Shown here: positions 11,340 to 25,200 of the stretch, in pieces
Layout of the letters: each line of letters starts with the position of its first letter
How positions within the stretch are numbered: the stretch's first letter is position 1
Assembly: GCA_963576735.1 (NCBI GenBank)
Contig: OY755198.1
Coordinates: forward strand, 1,240,001-1,304,000
Length of the DNA: 64,000 bases
Direction: 5' to 3'
From: Bedellia somnulentella
Lineage: Eukaryota > Arthropoda > Insecta > Lepidoptera > Bedelliidae
Position numbers and translations under genes: made by a program
Notes under the pieces: generated by a model
Told to the model about the DNA's origin: nothing
The model's database searches: none
What the model saw: the letters and a program-made list of their open reading frames with translations, nothing else

Positions 11340-12280
11340 CAGCATGAATTCTTAATACCGCCTAAGTTAATTGCAAGTCAAACAAAGAAACTAATAATTA
11401 AAAAAAAACAATCCGACTTGGTTTTTTTTAATTTACTAATACAAGAGGAATATTATCAGGGATTATAGTAGACTTTGTATAGCAATAATTACTTATGGTC
11501 ATTTTGATATTGGCCAGTGAAAACAACATGTATTTTTTTACATAAGAATTTTCGCCATGTTATATTTATAACTTTAAGTTATTAACAGTAGGCATTGACG
11601 ATAAGACTTATTAATTATCAATTATATTCGTATTAACATTTTGCACCTGTTAATATTTTTCAAAGAATATTTTTTACGGTGATTTTCTGTAAAATTACTT
11701 GTATTGTAACATTTGCTAGTTGTAGCTATAAAAAAACCTGCAAAATTTCTTCAAAGGAATTTTGGCTGCTTAATATTGTATCCGTTGTTTGTTTTTGACA
11801 GTTCTTTTGTGTCTGTCAAAATGACAGTGACGTTTGTACGTCGAATGTTGCTGTCTCTCTCTAACTTCAAGCAATGTGGTGAGAGAGGTAGCAACGTAAT
11901 TTATATTGGGACGAATCTATTTCGATAATTAATTTATTTTAGTTTTAAGTACTAATATAACTCCAGTATTTATTGTAACTTTCTTTCGCCATACGATTTT
12001 ATTGTTAGAATGTTAGATTTTGTTATAAACGGTGATTCTATTATATTTTATAGCATTAGAGAAATACCGACTTTGTCTACAACACTTTGTATTATTATCT
12101 CTAGATCCATGTCATTAAAATAATTGTTAAAAGACCCAATATTCACAGTAATATTATTATAATAATCAATATCTTTTGTTGAAATCACCGTTTATTTTTA
12201 AATAAGTAGGTATATTCAAGTAAGATATGTAAGGAACGCAAGAGTCAACTTATTTTAGTATTTTTCTATTATTTTTGATA
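11340..12280. other. 3' flank of the YGPP gene, no other gene seen
   Basis: AT-rich sequence, possibly a long 3' UTR ending near the AATAAA at 12284. No repeat family recognised. Confidence 0.35.
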
Positions 12281-12339
12281 TGAAATAAATTATATAATGT
12301 ACAAAACGTTGCTGTATTATTTCTTACTTTCTCTCAATC

Positions 12340-12500
12340 AAATAAAGTGGTGGACGATATGTATAGAGCCAATGTGTATTGTTGAAGGGCGATCGCGCAA
12401 GGCGTATGGTATGATAAGAATAATATATGAAAGGGAAGCAAGAGATATTTGTCAGAATCGTTCTAAGCGGCTATCGATAAATCTAGTATAGAGCCTCCAC
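12340..12500 (+). repeat. LINE 3' fragment, degenerate
   Basis: Keeps GTATAGAGCCAATGTG and TTGTCAGAATCG with CGGCTATCGATA, aligning with the better copy at 12845-13110. Confidence 0.6.
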
Positions 12501-12689
12501 CTGATGTCTTTTCTTAAGTCATGTGTATAGATTATTTATCAAGTAGTTAACTGTAAGGGGAAAAGAATAAATAAACATATACCGACATTACCCAATGACT
12601 TGGGGTAAGGTATACTAGCTCGATGATATAATTAATAATATATAAGTGACATCCAAGATCAATAAACAATGATTTATCACATAAATGAA

Positions 12690-12800
12690 TGCTCTCGATT
12701 CGAACATTCGAACCCACGAACTCCGAAACCACTTACCTTTCCATTCTGCCATAGATGTCATCATCAGAAACATCGTGAGGAAACCCATATAACTGAGAAT
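12690..12800 (-). repeat. tRNA-headed SINE fragment
   Basis: On the minus strand box A-like TGGCAGAATGG and box B-like GGGTTCGAATG lie about 35-40 bases apart. The adjacent AACATCGTGAGGAAACCCA is a piece shared with SINE B. Confidence 0.45.
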
Positions 12801-12844
12801 AACAATTAAACGACTGTTGATTTTGTGCAAATTAAAAATATTCA

Positions 12845-13110
12845 GTACATATTACTCAGAAAGAGATATATAGAGCCAATGTGGAAGGTAATGTTAGTCG
12901 AGGACGACCTCGGAGGACACATTTGGACCAAATAGAAAATGTGCTCAAAAAGGCAGGCGTCCGAAGTATGAAGAATAAAAGAGCATGTATGAAAAGATTG
13001 ATGGATGTAAATGAAGCTAGAGAGGTTTGTCAGGATCGTACAAAGTGGCGATCAATAGTCTCTGCCTACCCCAATGGGAACTAATGGCGTGAGTATATGT
13101 ATGTATGTAT
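12845..13110 (+). repeat. LINE 3' terminus (RTE-like), best-preserved plus-strand copy
   Basis: An open frame (12881-13084) encodes GNVSRGRPRRTHLDQ and later KRLMDVNEAREVCQDR, ending at SAYPNGN. This is the C-terminal end of a non-LTR retrotransposon ORF2, followed by GGCGTGAGTATATGTATGTA. The reverse transcriptase part is absent (5' truncated). The same terminus occurs at 46204-46500 on the minus strand. The 3' end matches the end of SINE A. Confidence 0.75.
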
Positions 13111-13226
13111 GTTTGTATGTATATTACTCAGGTCGGCCCCAAATAAAGTAGAATTTAATACCCTGTAGAAATTTAAACACAATATTTTGTACAAATAAAA
13201 TATATTTCATTTTTGTATTTACAATA

Positions 13227-13286
13227 TCAGACTTGTGAGGATACTGGGCCAGTTGTAGTTTGAACTAAAGTCTGTCGTTTTGAAAT
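13227..13286 (-). CDS. ZAD-ZnF gene exon 13 (terminal)
   Basis: Acceptor CTTGTTGCAG, then ISKRQTLVQTTTGPVSSQV and TGA. Phase 0. Possible ATTAAA signal about 70 bases further on. Confidence 0.72.
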   Translation of the reverse strand: MSKRQTLVQTTTGPVSSQV

Positions 13287-16200
13287 CTGCAACAAGAGAA
13301 AAATCTATATTATAAAGAGGTTTGTCAGGACAGTACAAAGTGGCGATCGATAGTGTCTGCCTACCTCAATGGGAACTAACGGCGGCGTGAGTATATATAT
13401 GTATGCTTGGAGAGGCACGAATTTGGACCAAATAGAGCGTGTGCTCAAAAAGTTCTGAACATAACATTAACGTCCACGCCGTTTATCCCCGAAGGGGTTG
13501 GCAGAGGTACCAATACTTCTGAACTCACATGGCAGCGCCATCTAGTGTCCAGAGAAGGTACCCACACAAAAGGGTCTGAATTATAATGAATAACAGAGCA
13601 TGTATGAGAAGATTGATGGATGTGAACTAAGTTAGAGAGGTTTGTCAAGATCGTACAAAGTGACGTCTGCCTTTGACAACATTTCTAACCAGAGACTTTT
13701 TTACAATATTACGAATTATCTAAAAAAAATTACATAAATTTAATATTAGATTATACTTTATCAAAGTAATTTTGATAATGCTCATAGCTATAAATCCATA
13801 AAATAGGTATACGAAATTTCTCAGCCACTTATGAAAGGTGCAAGGGTGTTTTTGACGTGACAACGTCTTATAAATTGGTTTGCCGGGTGACACTTCAAGA
13901 AACTGCGTTACGCTCCGCTCACGTTATGCGCTCACAATGAGAGCGAGTGAGAGGCACGCGTCCCTTCCACTCGGGCATGGTTAGCCCGCCTAAGAGCGAG
14001 AGAGACAGACATAATTTCATCCTTCTTCCTACTGTACGAATGAATATTCACATTAAAATTATTTTACCACTCAAAGTCGTTGTCACGTAAAACTTTCGCC
14101 CGTATACCCACTTATACAGGCAACCAATTTTTTTATTTAAGGTTTTTTATGTAGGGTTTCCAACCACATCGCCCAAAAATCACTTGAAAAGCCCAAAACC
14201 TTTAGTCATCCCCACAGGTAGAAATGGGGTATTGCTATTCTAAGCCTATACAGCCACTTAAATTATTTTCTGTAAAATCTAAAAATCACACAAAATGACA
14301 TAAAATATCCTAATCTGACAAAGCAACTTAGATATTTACCTTCTGTGAATTATGTCGCAATCGCCGATGGTTATATAACGCAGCCTCATATGTAAACGAG
14401 GATGGGCAGAGAGCACAAACAACCGAGTGGGGTTTATAGTTATTAGTTAGTATAGTTTATATAGAGAAAATAAATTTCTTATTTCATACTACTTTGATAG
14501 AAACTACAAATAATGAAACCATAACCGTAAGCAACCGTGATAGCCCAGTGGGTAGAACACTCGGTTATCGTGCAAACGACTAGTGTTCAAATCCTGGGTC
14601 GGGCCTACACCAATTTGTCTTTTCTAAAGACATATGTGTGGTTAATTTATCATGGTTGTTAACGGTGAGGGAAAACATCGTGAGGAATCCCACATGGCTG
14701 AGTTGTACTTAGTCATGTGACAGTGTATTCGTACAAAGCGGCGATAGGCCTGCCCCCTATCACGTGAGTACACTGTCCATGCAAAACGTGGGTACTCTGA
14801 ACACCAGGTGACAAAGTCACGTGATGTTCAGAAGTATTAGTACCTCTGCCAACCCCTTCGGGGATATTCGGCGTGAACGTTTATGTTATGTTATGTTATG
14901 AAACCATAACTTCGTCAAAGTTACTTTAATAACTTTCTACAAAAAAAAACTTTTTTTTTCTTATTATTTTTTTAATACTTTTTTTTCCTAAAAAATTACA
15001 TTAACAAAATTAGTAGGCTATACTTTGTAAAAGTAAAAATATTTACCTTCTGGGCATTATGCCGTAACCTCTGATGGTTATATAACGCAGCCTCATATGT
15101 AAACGAGGATGGACAGAGACTACAAACTAGCGAGCGAGTTCCCGAGTGCGAGCGGAGATGGCCTTCTAGGCATTTCTTTGTCTGAAATAGAAAAGAAAAT
15201 ATAGAATAAAAATTATTTATCTTTCATATTTTAACAAGGATACTGGTATCTCTCTCTTAATTTTTTGAATTTGAAGACGATAGAAGAGTGTCAAAGCTCA
15301 TCTATCGAAAAAAAAGTTTATTGCAATTAAAGTGTATAACATACTTACATACATACATATACTCACGGCTATGATTCCCTAGAAAGGGTAGTCAGAGCTA
15401 AGGAATTATAAATTCCTCAGCCACTTTTGGAAGTTGAGTGGGGAAAAGATGGTAAAATAAAGGTTTTTGGTGATGGGTCTCCAACCGTCAATAAAATCGT
15501 TTTGATTTTAAGTCAATCAGTCAGTTTTTGCGTTTTATATATATAGATTATGATTGGTGATGGGTCTCCAACCACATCGCCCAACAATAACTTAATAAAA
15601 AGCCCAAAGACTTCTTCTACGACACCCGCTAAAATAAAAGGTTAATACTGTTCCAAACTCACACTACACATAATTTTAAATGTTTTTGTTCATGAAAACC
15701 TCATGTGGGGATTATTACTAATAAATTAAGAATAAATAAAGGAAAGAAAAAATATTTCCGGGGCGTATACCCGAGGTCGCGGGTTCGAATCCCGCCTGTG
15801 TCGAAATTTTTCTTTCCTTTATTTATTCTTTATTTATTAGTAATAATCCCCACATGAGGTTTTCATGAACAAAAAGATTTAAATTAGCCCCAATACCGTT
15901 AGTTGCCTCTTACGACACCCGTGGGTAGAAAGGGGTAGCGACATTCTAAGCCGGCACTACACGACAACTATGTATTTGTAAGTAAACATATACTTACAAA
16001 ATCACAGTTTTCCACAGGACACTTAAAAGGCATAGTTTTGAGGTGAATTGCGTTCTCATGTTCGGAGAGACGATGTGATTTGGCGAACCTTTTGCCGCAG
16101 TAGCCGCATGTATGCCTAAATATAAATATAGTATTACTAGCTGACCCGACAGACTTCGTACTGACAAATTAGCTTATGACAAAACATTAGGCGTTTTTCA

Positions 16201-19200
16201 AGTAACTCTTAGTTCAATCAGGCGTGAATTGGTCAAAATTTTCCGGGATAAAAGTATCCTATGTTATAATTTGGGTCATTATCTATCATGCTGCCAAATT
16301 TCATTCGTATTCATTATGTACTTGAGGAGCCTTTTCGCCTCAAACACATAAAACCCAAACATCTAAACTTTCACATTTATAATATTAATAGGATATTAAA
16401 AGCACCCCGTTTTATCATTTTTTTTACAGAGTAGGCACTATAACAATTAAAGTTGAATTGTCAGACACACTGTAGTAGATAGGTCATCATATACAGGATG
16501 TCAAAAGTGGGACTAAATTTACATTTAAAACAACTATTGATTTTCGGATATTTAATCGCGTGTTATTACATTGTTTTTAAAGCTCGACGTTTCGAAAACT
16601 TTTCAGTTATCATGGTCACGGGAAGACTGAGGTGTTCTTTTTCATTTTACAATACTATAAAATTATTTATAGTAACTACTTTCTAACTAATAGTTCTCGA
16701 AACCTCAAGCTTTAAAAACCACGCAATAACACCCGATTAAATATCCGAAAGTCAATAGTTGTTTTTATTGTAATGTGCAATCGCGAAAGCCTTAGAAAAT
16801 ACATTGGGACTAAATGTATTAGAGCAACTTTATTTCTTTATCTTTGTATTTTTTTGAGCCGTGTAGTGCCGGCTTAGAATGTCGCTACCCCTTTCTACCC
16901 ACGGGTGTCGTAAGAGGCGACTAAGGGTATTGGAGCTTTTTATTGGATTTTTGGGCGATGCGGTTAGAGACCCATCACCAAAAACCTTTATTTTTACCAT
17001 CTTTTCCCCACTCAACTTCCAAAAGTGGCTGAGGAATTTATAATTCCTTAGCTCTGGCTACCCCTTCTAGGGAAATATAGCCGTGAGTATATGTATGTAT
17101 GTATTTTTTTACAAGACTCAGCTGGTTTGTAAGGAGAATAAAACCTTGAACCAGAAAACCAGCCTGGTAATATAAAAAAAAACTTAAAAATAATAAAAGG
17201 AAAGCATTAAGTATTTTTAATTATTTTTCCCAGAGTAGATATTATCAAGTGATACCCCAGTGGGTAGAACACTCGGTTATCGTGCAAACGACTAGTTCAA
17301 ATCCTGGGTCGGGCCTACACCAATTTGTCTTTTCTAAAGACATATGTGTGGTTAATTTATCATGGTTGTTAACAGTGAGGGAAAACATCGTGAGGAAACC
17401 CACATGGCTGAGTTGTACTTAGTCATGTGACAGTGTATTCGTACAAAACGGCGATAGGCCGGCCCCCTATCACGTGAGTACACTGTCCATGCAAAACGTG
17501 GGTACTCTGAACACCAGGTGATAAAGTCACGTGATGTTCAGAAGTATTAGTACCTCTGCCAACCCCTTCGGGGATAATCGGCGTGAACGTTTATGTTATA
17601 TTATCAGGTCCACTTTCTATTTCAAATTATCATTGAATTTTTGGACATATGTCTTGATATCTAAGTAAATAAATAATAATTAACTTACTTTAGTTTTGCC
17701 GGGTCGATATGTTTTAAGTTGTAGGTCATGTGACCGTAGTACGAGCTTCGAGTCTTGAATGTGAGGTCACACTGGAAATAAATGTAATTATTTTTATCAT
17801 ACATACAACGGTCGAAAACTTATAGTTTTCATTCTTTTAGCTAAGATTGTAACAGATAGCCCACGAGATTAATTTTAATTTTTCCTCACAAGTTTTCTAT
17901 ACAAATATACATATACCCACGCCATTATTTCCCACTACCCCATTTCTTCCGGTGGGTGTACGTAAGAGGCGACTAACGGACTTGGGGCTTTTTAAGGAAT
18001 TTTTAGGCGATGCGGTTGGAGACCCATCACCAACAACCTTTATTTTACCATCGTTTCCCCACGCAACTTCCAAAAGTGGCTGAGGAATTTCTAATTTCTT
18101 AGCTCTGGCTACCCCTTCTAGGGATCTATAGCCGTGAGTATATGTATGTATGTATGTATTATTTCCCATTGGGGTACACAGTCGCCATACGATCCTGGCA
18201 AGCCTCTATAAATATAAGGCAATATCAATAAGCAAAACAATATGAACTAAGCTTAAGGTGACATGATGTTCAGAAGTATTATTGCCTCTACCAGCCTTTC
18301 AGGTATATACGGCGTGAATTATTTAGCGTATGATAATACATACATACATATACTCACCGCTATAAATCCCTAGAAGGGGTAGCCAGAGCTAAGGAATCAA
18401 TAATTCCTCAGCCACTTTTGGAAGTTGCGTGGGGAAAAGATGGTAAAATAAAGGTTGTTGGTGATGGGTCTCCAACCGCATCGCCCGAAAATCCCTTAAA
18501 AGCCCCAATACCGTTAGTCGCCTCTTACGTACAGTCGCCATCAGATATATCGGAGCGGCCGAGGTACTCAAATATATCTGAGCAGCAATAAATTTCAATA
18601 AATTCTTTACGGTAAATAAGGTCAAAAAAATCTGAACATCCAAGTCGCCACAAATATATGAGCAGTGGGTTTTCAATTAAATCTGAACACCCAAAGAGAC
18701 AATAATATGTGAAAGCGCAACTCGTCAAAGTTATCTGCTCAGACAGGGTGATCATAAATATCTGAACATTTAAGGAAAATATACCTTAAAGCACTAAGCA
18801 TACAGTTTAAAATTCTTAATCATACTACGCTAGAATACATTTTCTACACAACCACCATTTGGTTTTATCAATGTCAAAACTAAAAAGAGTCTTGCTGGGA
18901 GGTATGCCCCACTGGTTGTACGGTCCCAACTAGTTGTACGGTTAGTATATTATTAGAAAAAAAATACTAAGTCGTTTCCCACTGACCAACTCCATTTTTT
19001 GACAGAAACAGGTAAGTACATGGTGTTAATAGAGGAATGGGTTTGTAGTTGTATAATTTTCACCGGTAAAAAAACATCAAGAGGTAAAACAACTTAGAAT
19101 TTTTGAAACATGTATGCCATTTTTTACATTGTATGTACCAGGGTAGCATAAATGTAAATGCAGCTTTAATAAAATAAAAGGATAAACTAGTTTTCACAAA

Positions 19201-22200
19201 ATTGTACTTTTTCCTGCTGTTTTCTGTAACGTATTATACGTATTCATATATAATTATAACGTAATATATAGCATTATATTAAATGAGATCAATAAATCTA
19301 AAGGTTTAATAAATAAAATAGAAAAAAAAAGAACATGAATTCTTGATAAAAATAAACACAAGTTAGGATTTGAACCCTGACGCAACGGATTACAATTATG
19401 ATTTCTATTCACTAAACCGCTAGGCCATGGTGACTGACACGAAAGTGGATGAAATATTGCAAAGCATTCGTACTTATTTTAATTTGGCAGCTTTTATATT
19501 ACCATAGATATAGAAGCACATGGATTAGCAGTACAGATCCACAATCTTTTCTTGGCCGGCGGCGACTAGGTAGGTAGGTAGTCGCCGCCGGCCAAGAAAA
19601 AATTGTGGATCTGTAAGTGACAAACGTCATAGCATAAACGTCAACAAAGGCAGGACCTCTCAGAGACGATAACAGCCTACAACGATTTTGACATAAAACA
19701 TGAAAGAAAATAATTTACTTATTTTAACCTTAATGATTTTTTTATTAAGTTAATAACTTAATAAAAGTGAAAAAAATAAATCTAAATCGAATACATATTC
19801 TTTGGCAAACACAAAATGTTTAGCCATTTATGTCCAAACTAAGACTGTAATAAATAATTACACTGGTCTATATGATCTTAAACCAAAGTTTTCAATGCAA
19901 ATATAAATGATGAAAAATATCTTGTGTCATCATATCATCATCAATGTCATCGTAGTACTTTTTCTTGGTATTTATTAAAGATTTTCATTTGATAGTAAAC
20001 ACGAAAATAAAAGACTAATTTGAATATTTTCCATTTAAAATGAGTAATTGTAAAGTGATCAGTTTTTAAAGATTGTTCAACTTTTGTACTTAATGACGTC
20101 ATCGATCGATAAAATCACGTAGCGACATGCAAATGAAGCGAAATGTTTTATAAAAATGTTGCTGATTGCAAAACATATCACGAATTTGTGGTGTCAAATG
20201 AAATTATTACGATATTATACTAAACAAACCTATGATTTTCGATATTTTATTAATAAACTGCAAAACCGTATGTCTTTGAAACAACATTGAAGGTCAAACA
20301 CTGTTACAGTTTTTTTATATAATAACAGTCATCTTAGCTTCAATTGATATAATTTCAAGAAAATATGGTTATATATCTCGAACTGGTTTTGTAATCAGCA
20401 TCACTTTAGTAAAACTTTGCATACCGAATTGGGCAAAAATAACAAATACGTGAATTTTTATCAATTTTAATAGGGCTAGTATGGGATCCGCCATACTAAT
20501 GTCACGCACACACATTCATTTACGCACACCGTTGTACTTTTTTTTGGTCTCGCCTGTCGTATTTTTATTGCCAATCTATATACGTAATTATAGCATAATA
20601 AATCTGCGAATCTATATATATAAAAGAAAGTGGTGTTAGTAATACTATTTATAACTCAAGAACGGATGAACCGATTTGGCTGAAAATTGTTAGAGAGGTA
20701 GCTTAGAACCAGGAAAAGGACATAGGATATATATCATCATGCTAAATATCGTATCGCACATCCGTGCGAAGCCGGGGCGGACCACTAGTATTTGATAAAA
20801 TACATGAAGTGAATTATATGCTATGACAGTTATTCATAAATAAAAGATGTTATTAAAGGAAAGAAAAATTTCGACACTGGCGGGGTTTGAACCCGCGACC
20901 TTCGGGTATACGCCCCCGTCGCTCTGCCAACTGAGCTACAGTGTCAGTTGGCATCCAGCGCGAAATTTGACGGGGGCGTATACCCGAAGGTCGCGCGTTT
21001 AAACTCCGCCAGTGTCGAAATTTTTCTTTCTTTTAATAACATCTTTTATTTATGAGTAATAATCCCCACATGAGGAATTCATGTCAAAAAACATTAAATT
21101 ATATGACAGTTATGTTATCTTTTTTGTAAATTTGCAAATATTTTATTCAAATGTGTTTCTTGTTACAAGACTGTAAAGTTGCTTTACGCAGATTTCTATT
21201 TTGTATACCTACTCATTTTGATACGATTACATTTAAACTGTATGCCTAGTGCTTTAAGGTATATTTTCCCTAAATGTTCAGATATTTATGATCACCCTGT
21301 CTGAGCAGATAACTTTGACGAGTTGTGCTTTCACATATTATTGTCTCTTTGGGTGTTCAGATTTAATTGAAAAACCACTGCTCATATATTTGTGGCGAAT
21401 TGGATGTTCAGAGCTTTTTGACCTTATTTACCGTAAAGAATTTATTGAAATTTATTGCTGCTCAGATATATTTGAGTACCTCGGCCGCTCCGATATATCT
21501 GATGGCGACTGTACACCCACCGGAAGAAATGGGATAGTGTTATTCTAAGCCGAAACTACACAGCACGTATGATAATATTAGAAATATAAATATCCTACCT
21601 CTACACAATACAGCCTGGCTGGTTCCATATGAGTTTCTGAATGAGTCTGTTACGCTTTCTTGAACAGAAACTTTTTACCTAAATTATAAAAAGCCAGGCG
21701 TCCAAAGTAAGAAGATATAAAGGGACCATGTATAAACAAAATATTGATAAATGTAGAAGATCTACATTACTACGGTGCTGTGTAGTGTCGGCTTAGAATA
21801 CACTACCCCATTTCTTCCGGTAGGTGTACGTAAGAGGCGAATAACGGTATTGGGGGCTTTTAAGGGATTTTTGGGCGATGCGGTTGGAGACCCATCACCA
21901 AAAATGTATTTTTACCATCTTTTCCCCACTCAACTTCCAAAAGTGGCTGAGGAATTTATAATTCCTTAGCTCTGGCTACCTCTTCTAGGGAAATATAGCC
22001 GTGAGTATATGTATGTATTCAAATAATATCCTACCTCCACACAATACAGCCTAGCTGGTTCCATATGAGTTTCCAAGTGTGTTTGCAACGCTTTCTTGAA
22101 CAGAAACTGTTTGGCGCAATGTGGACAGGAGTATTCTTTCTCGCCGCGATGGATACTAGAAAGAAAACTTTGATTTATTAATTGCAAATATATCTATAAA

Positions 22201-25200
22201 TATTCGAATCGAATCGAGAAAACGGATAATCAGATCTTCAGAATTTTAAACTTCTTAAGTCGTTTTTAGAAGTGAGGAAAAGAATGTAAAGTAAAGCTTT
22301 TTGGTGATGAGTCTCCAACTATATTGCCCAACAAATCACTTACAAAATCCAATACCAAAAGTCGCCCCTTGCGAACTTTCACGGGAAGTAATTGGTTAGT
22401 GTTGAATGTATTACTTTGAATTTCGCGCCTTTAGTGCTTAGACGCTCTTGAGTGTTCCTCTTTCTCACTCTAAAACATCGCTGTCACTCTCTATTCTGTG
22501 ACATCAAGCGACCGCATATTGTACTCTGTATTTTTACATTATTACAATTAAATTCGTGAATAATATTAGTTATCTTTATTTAAATCCAATAGGTTACGGG
22601 CCCAGAAAAGCTCAGAAATAAAGTCAGTGTAAAATCTAATCGGAAATACAGTGATAAAAGACATTGATGTGAAGTGTGAACATAACCTCAAAAGCAAAAA
22701 CAAAAAGTGTCGGACATTTGCAAATTATTATCGTGTATCTGAATTGAGTAAACTCGTAGAAAATGTCATCAAATAATCAACTTGTACTGATCGAAAAACT
22801 ATCCGGTCGTGAAAATTACGCAACATGGCGTTTTGCTATGCAAACTTATCTACAACACGAAGAGTTATGGGACTGCGTAGAAAGCAATTCGCAACAAGTA
22901 GATCCTAAAAGAGACACAAAAGCGAAAACCAAAATAATACTTTCGATAGATCCGGCTAATTATGTGCATATTCAAGAGGCTCACACTGCAAAAGAAGTAT
23001 GGGATAAGCTGTCGTCAGCATTCGACGACTCTGGGCTGACACGCCGAGTTGGCCTGCTGCGAGATTTATGCAATACATCGCTCAGCGGATGTCAAAATAT
23101 AGAGGAATATGTAAGCAAAATAATGAGTACTGCTCATAAGCTCCGAAACATTGGTTTTAAGGTCGATGATGAGTGGCTTGGCACATTGTTACTCTCCGGT
23201 CTGCCAGAATCATATCAGCCAATGATAATTGCCATTGAGAGCTCCGGGATGAAAATCACTTCAGATTCTGTTAAGGCTAAGTTATTACAAGATGTAAGAT
23301 TATCAGAAAGTGATTCCAAAGCATTTGCAGTAAACAAAAAGTTCCTGAAAAATAAAAAACAATCTAAAGGACCTAGGTGTTACACCTGTAATAAGTACGG
23401 GCACAAAAGTCCAGAATGTAAAGCTAAGGTAAAAGACACACAACAAAAGGCAAGTAGCTCATCATATGCTGCTGTATTTGTAGTATCATCAACTCAAAAT
23501 GATGCCTGGTATGTGGACTCCGGTGCATCCTCGCACATGACCAAACACATGAGTTTGCTTCAGAATAAGTCTACTCCCTCCATAAAGAACATAAGAGTAG
23601 CTGACAATAAAGTATTATCAGTGCAATCCTCGGGACAAGTGTGCTTAGACACTTATAATGATAAAGGTCATGAAAACAAAGTGCTGTTTACCAATGTTTT
23701 ATGTGTTCCAGAGCTTGCAACTAATCTATTATCTGTAAGTCAAATTATTAGAAGTGGTGGCCAAGTAAGATTTGACGAAAATGGCTGTGCTATTATGAAC
23801 AGCAAAGGTCAGGTAGTGGCAACAGCTAGCATTATCAACAACATGTACCGGCTGAATGTGTCTGGAGCAGGCTATGCATGCATGTCTGATGTTGAAGAAC
23901 AAGATATCTTCCTGTGGCACCAGAGAATGGGACACTTAAATTTTAACAGTTTAAAGAAAATGTCTGAAAATACTGACCATGTAACTTTCTCAGCAAATAC
24001 AGAAAATCTGACATGTGTCACATGTAAAGAAGGCAAGCAAACACGTCTGCCTTTTAAAAGTGAAGGAAACAGAGTAAAGGCTCCGCTTCAATTGGTTCAC
24101 TCCGATATATGTGGGCCTATGGAAACAAAAACATTGGGAGGTGCTAAATACTTTCTTACATTTCTTGATGACTATTCAAAGAAGATTTATGTGTATTTTC
24201 TTCGTAACAAGTCTGAAACACTGGAAAAATTTAAAGAATTTAAAAATGAAGTAGAAAATCAACTCGATACACATATAAAAATTCTAAGGACAGATAATGG
24301 CTTAGAATATGTCAACAAGAATTTCTCTGATTACTTAAAAGCTGCTGGTATCATACACCAAACAACCACACCATACACTCCTGAACAAAACGGGACAGCA
24401 GAACGCATGAATAGATCACTCATTGAAAGAGCAAAATGTATGCTACTGAATGCAAAATTACCTAAACAATTTTGGGCTGATGCAGTACACACCGCTGCCT
24501 ATGTGATTAATCGTTCTCCAACCAAGTCGCAGTCGTTCAAAACACCTGAGGAACTGTGGTCCGGAAACAAACCAAATGTGAAACATTTGCGCATATTTGG
24601 TTGTGAAGCCATGGTGCACTTACCACATGAGAAACGTAAGAAATGGGATCCTAAGGCACAGAAGATGATCTTCATTGGTTATTGTGATCACAGTAAGGGA
24701 TATAGATTTATAATACCAAAATCCAGAAAAGTGATCAAAAGCAGGGATGTTACATTTCTTGAATCTACTGTCAAAAGAGATTATGTTCCTGTAGAACTGT
24801 CAGAGAAGAATCCTATGAATAAGAATATTAGTGAAGAAAATGATGTCACAGAAGCAGATGATGATTCAAGTTCATCAAATTCATATGATACTGTATGTGA
24901 AAGTAAATCATCTTCAGAAAGTGAGTACGCTCCTGACATCAAGATGGATTCTCCTCCAGTTAGTAACATAACATTGAGACCTAGGAAGGAGAGGGTAGAC
25001 AATGTAAAACCTGATGATTCAGAAGAAAATATATACCTGTGTGGACATGAAGACATCCTGTCAGACATTCCAATGACATATAAAGAGGCTGTAAACTCAG
25101 CTGACAAAGATAAATGGATGAAATCCATTAGTGAGGAACTAGATGCTCATCAGAAGAATAATACCTGGACATTGATTGAAAAACCTGTGGATGCAAAAGT

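Larger units (their letters stand above)
18532..21511. mobile_element. Long-TIR DNA element, non-autonomous, 3 kb
   Basis: Inverted repeats of roughly 275-280 bp (about 18532-18812 and 21235-21511) begin CAGTCGCCATCAGATATATC. The element splits a SINE A copy whose intact form reads CTTACGTACACCC. It therefore duplicated TA (with ends CAGT..ACTG, as in Tc1/mariner) or GTAC; the palindromic site cannot decide. Each TIR holds several ATCTGAACA or ATCTGAGCA units. No transposase ORF is present. The interior carries a MITE copy, a tRNA-headed fragment, a small palindrome, a Helitron and a SINE C pair. It sits in intron 9 of the ZAD gene. Confidence 0.85.

Noticed and set aside
13081..18160. CRISPR-like or telomeric array from repeated TATG/GTATGTATG motifs
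   Set aside because: These are tails of SINE A and LINE copies in a eukaryotic genome; no spacer structure.
18389..18676. ORFs of 60-95 codons inside SINE A, SINE B and the long-TIR element arms
   Set aside because: They recur only because the repeats recur, change frame between copies and look like no protein.
20873..20945. Functional tRNA gene
   Set aside because: Acceptor, D and T arms pair well, but the anticodon arm gives an 8-base loop and no readable anticodon, and it is part of a repeated SINE C head.
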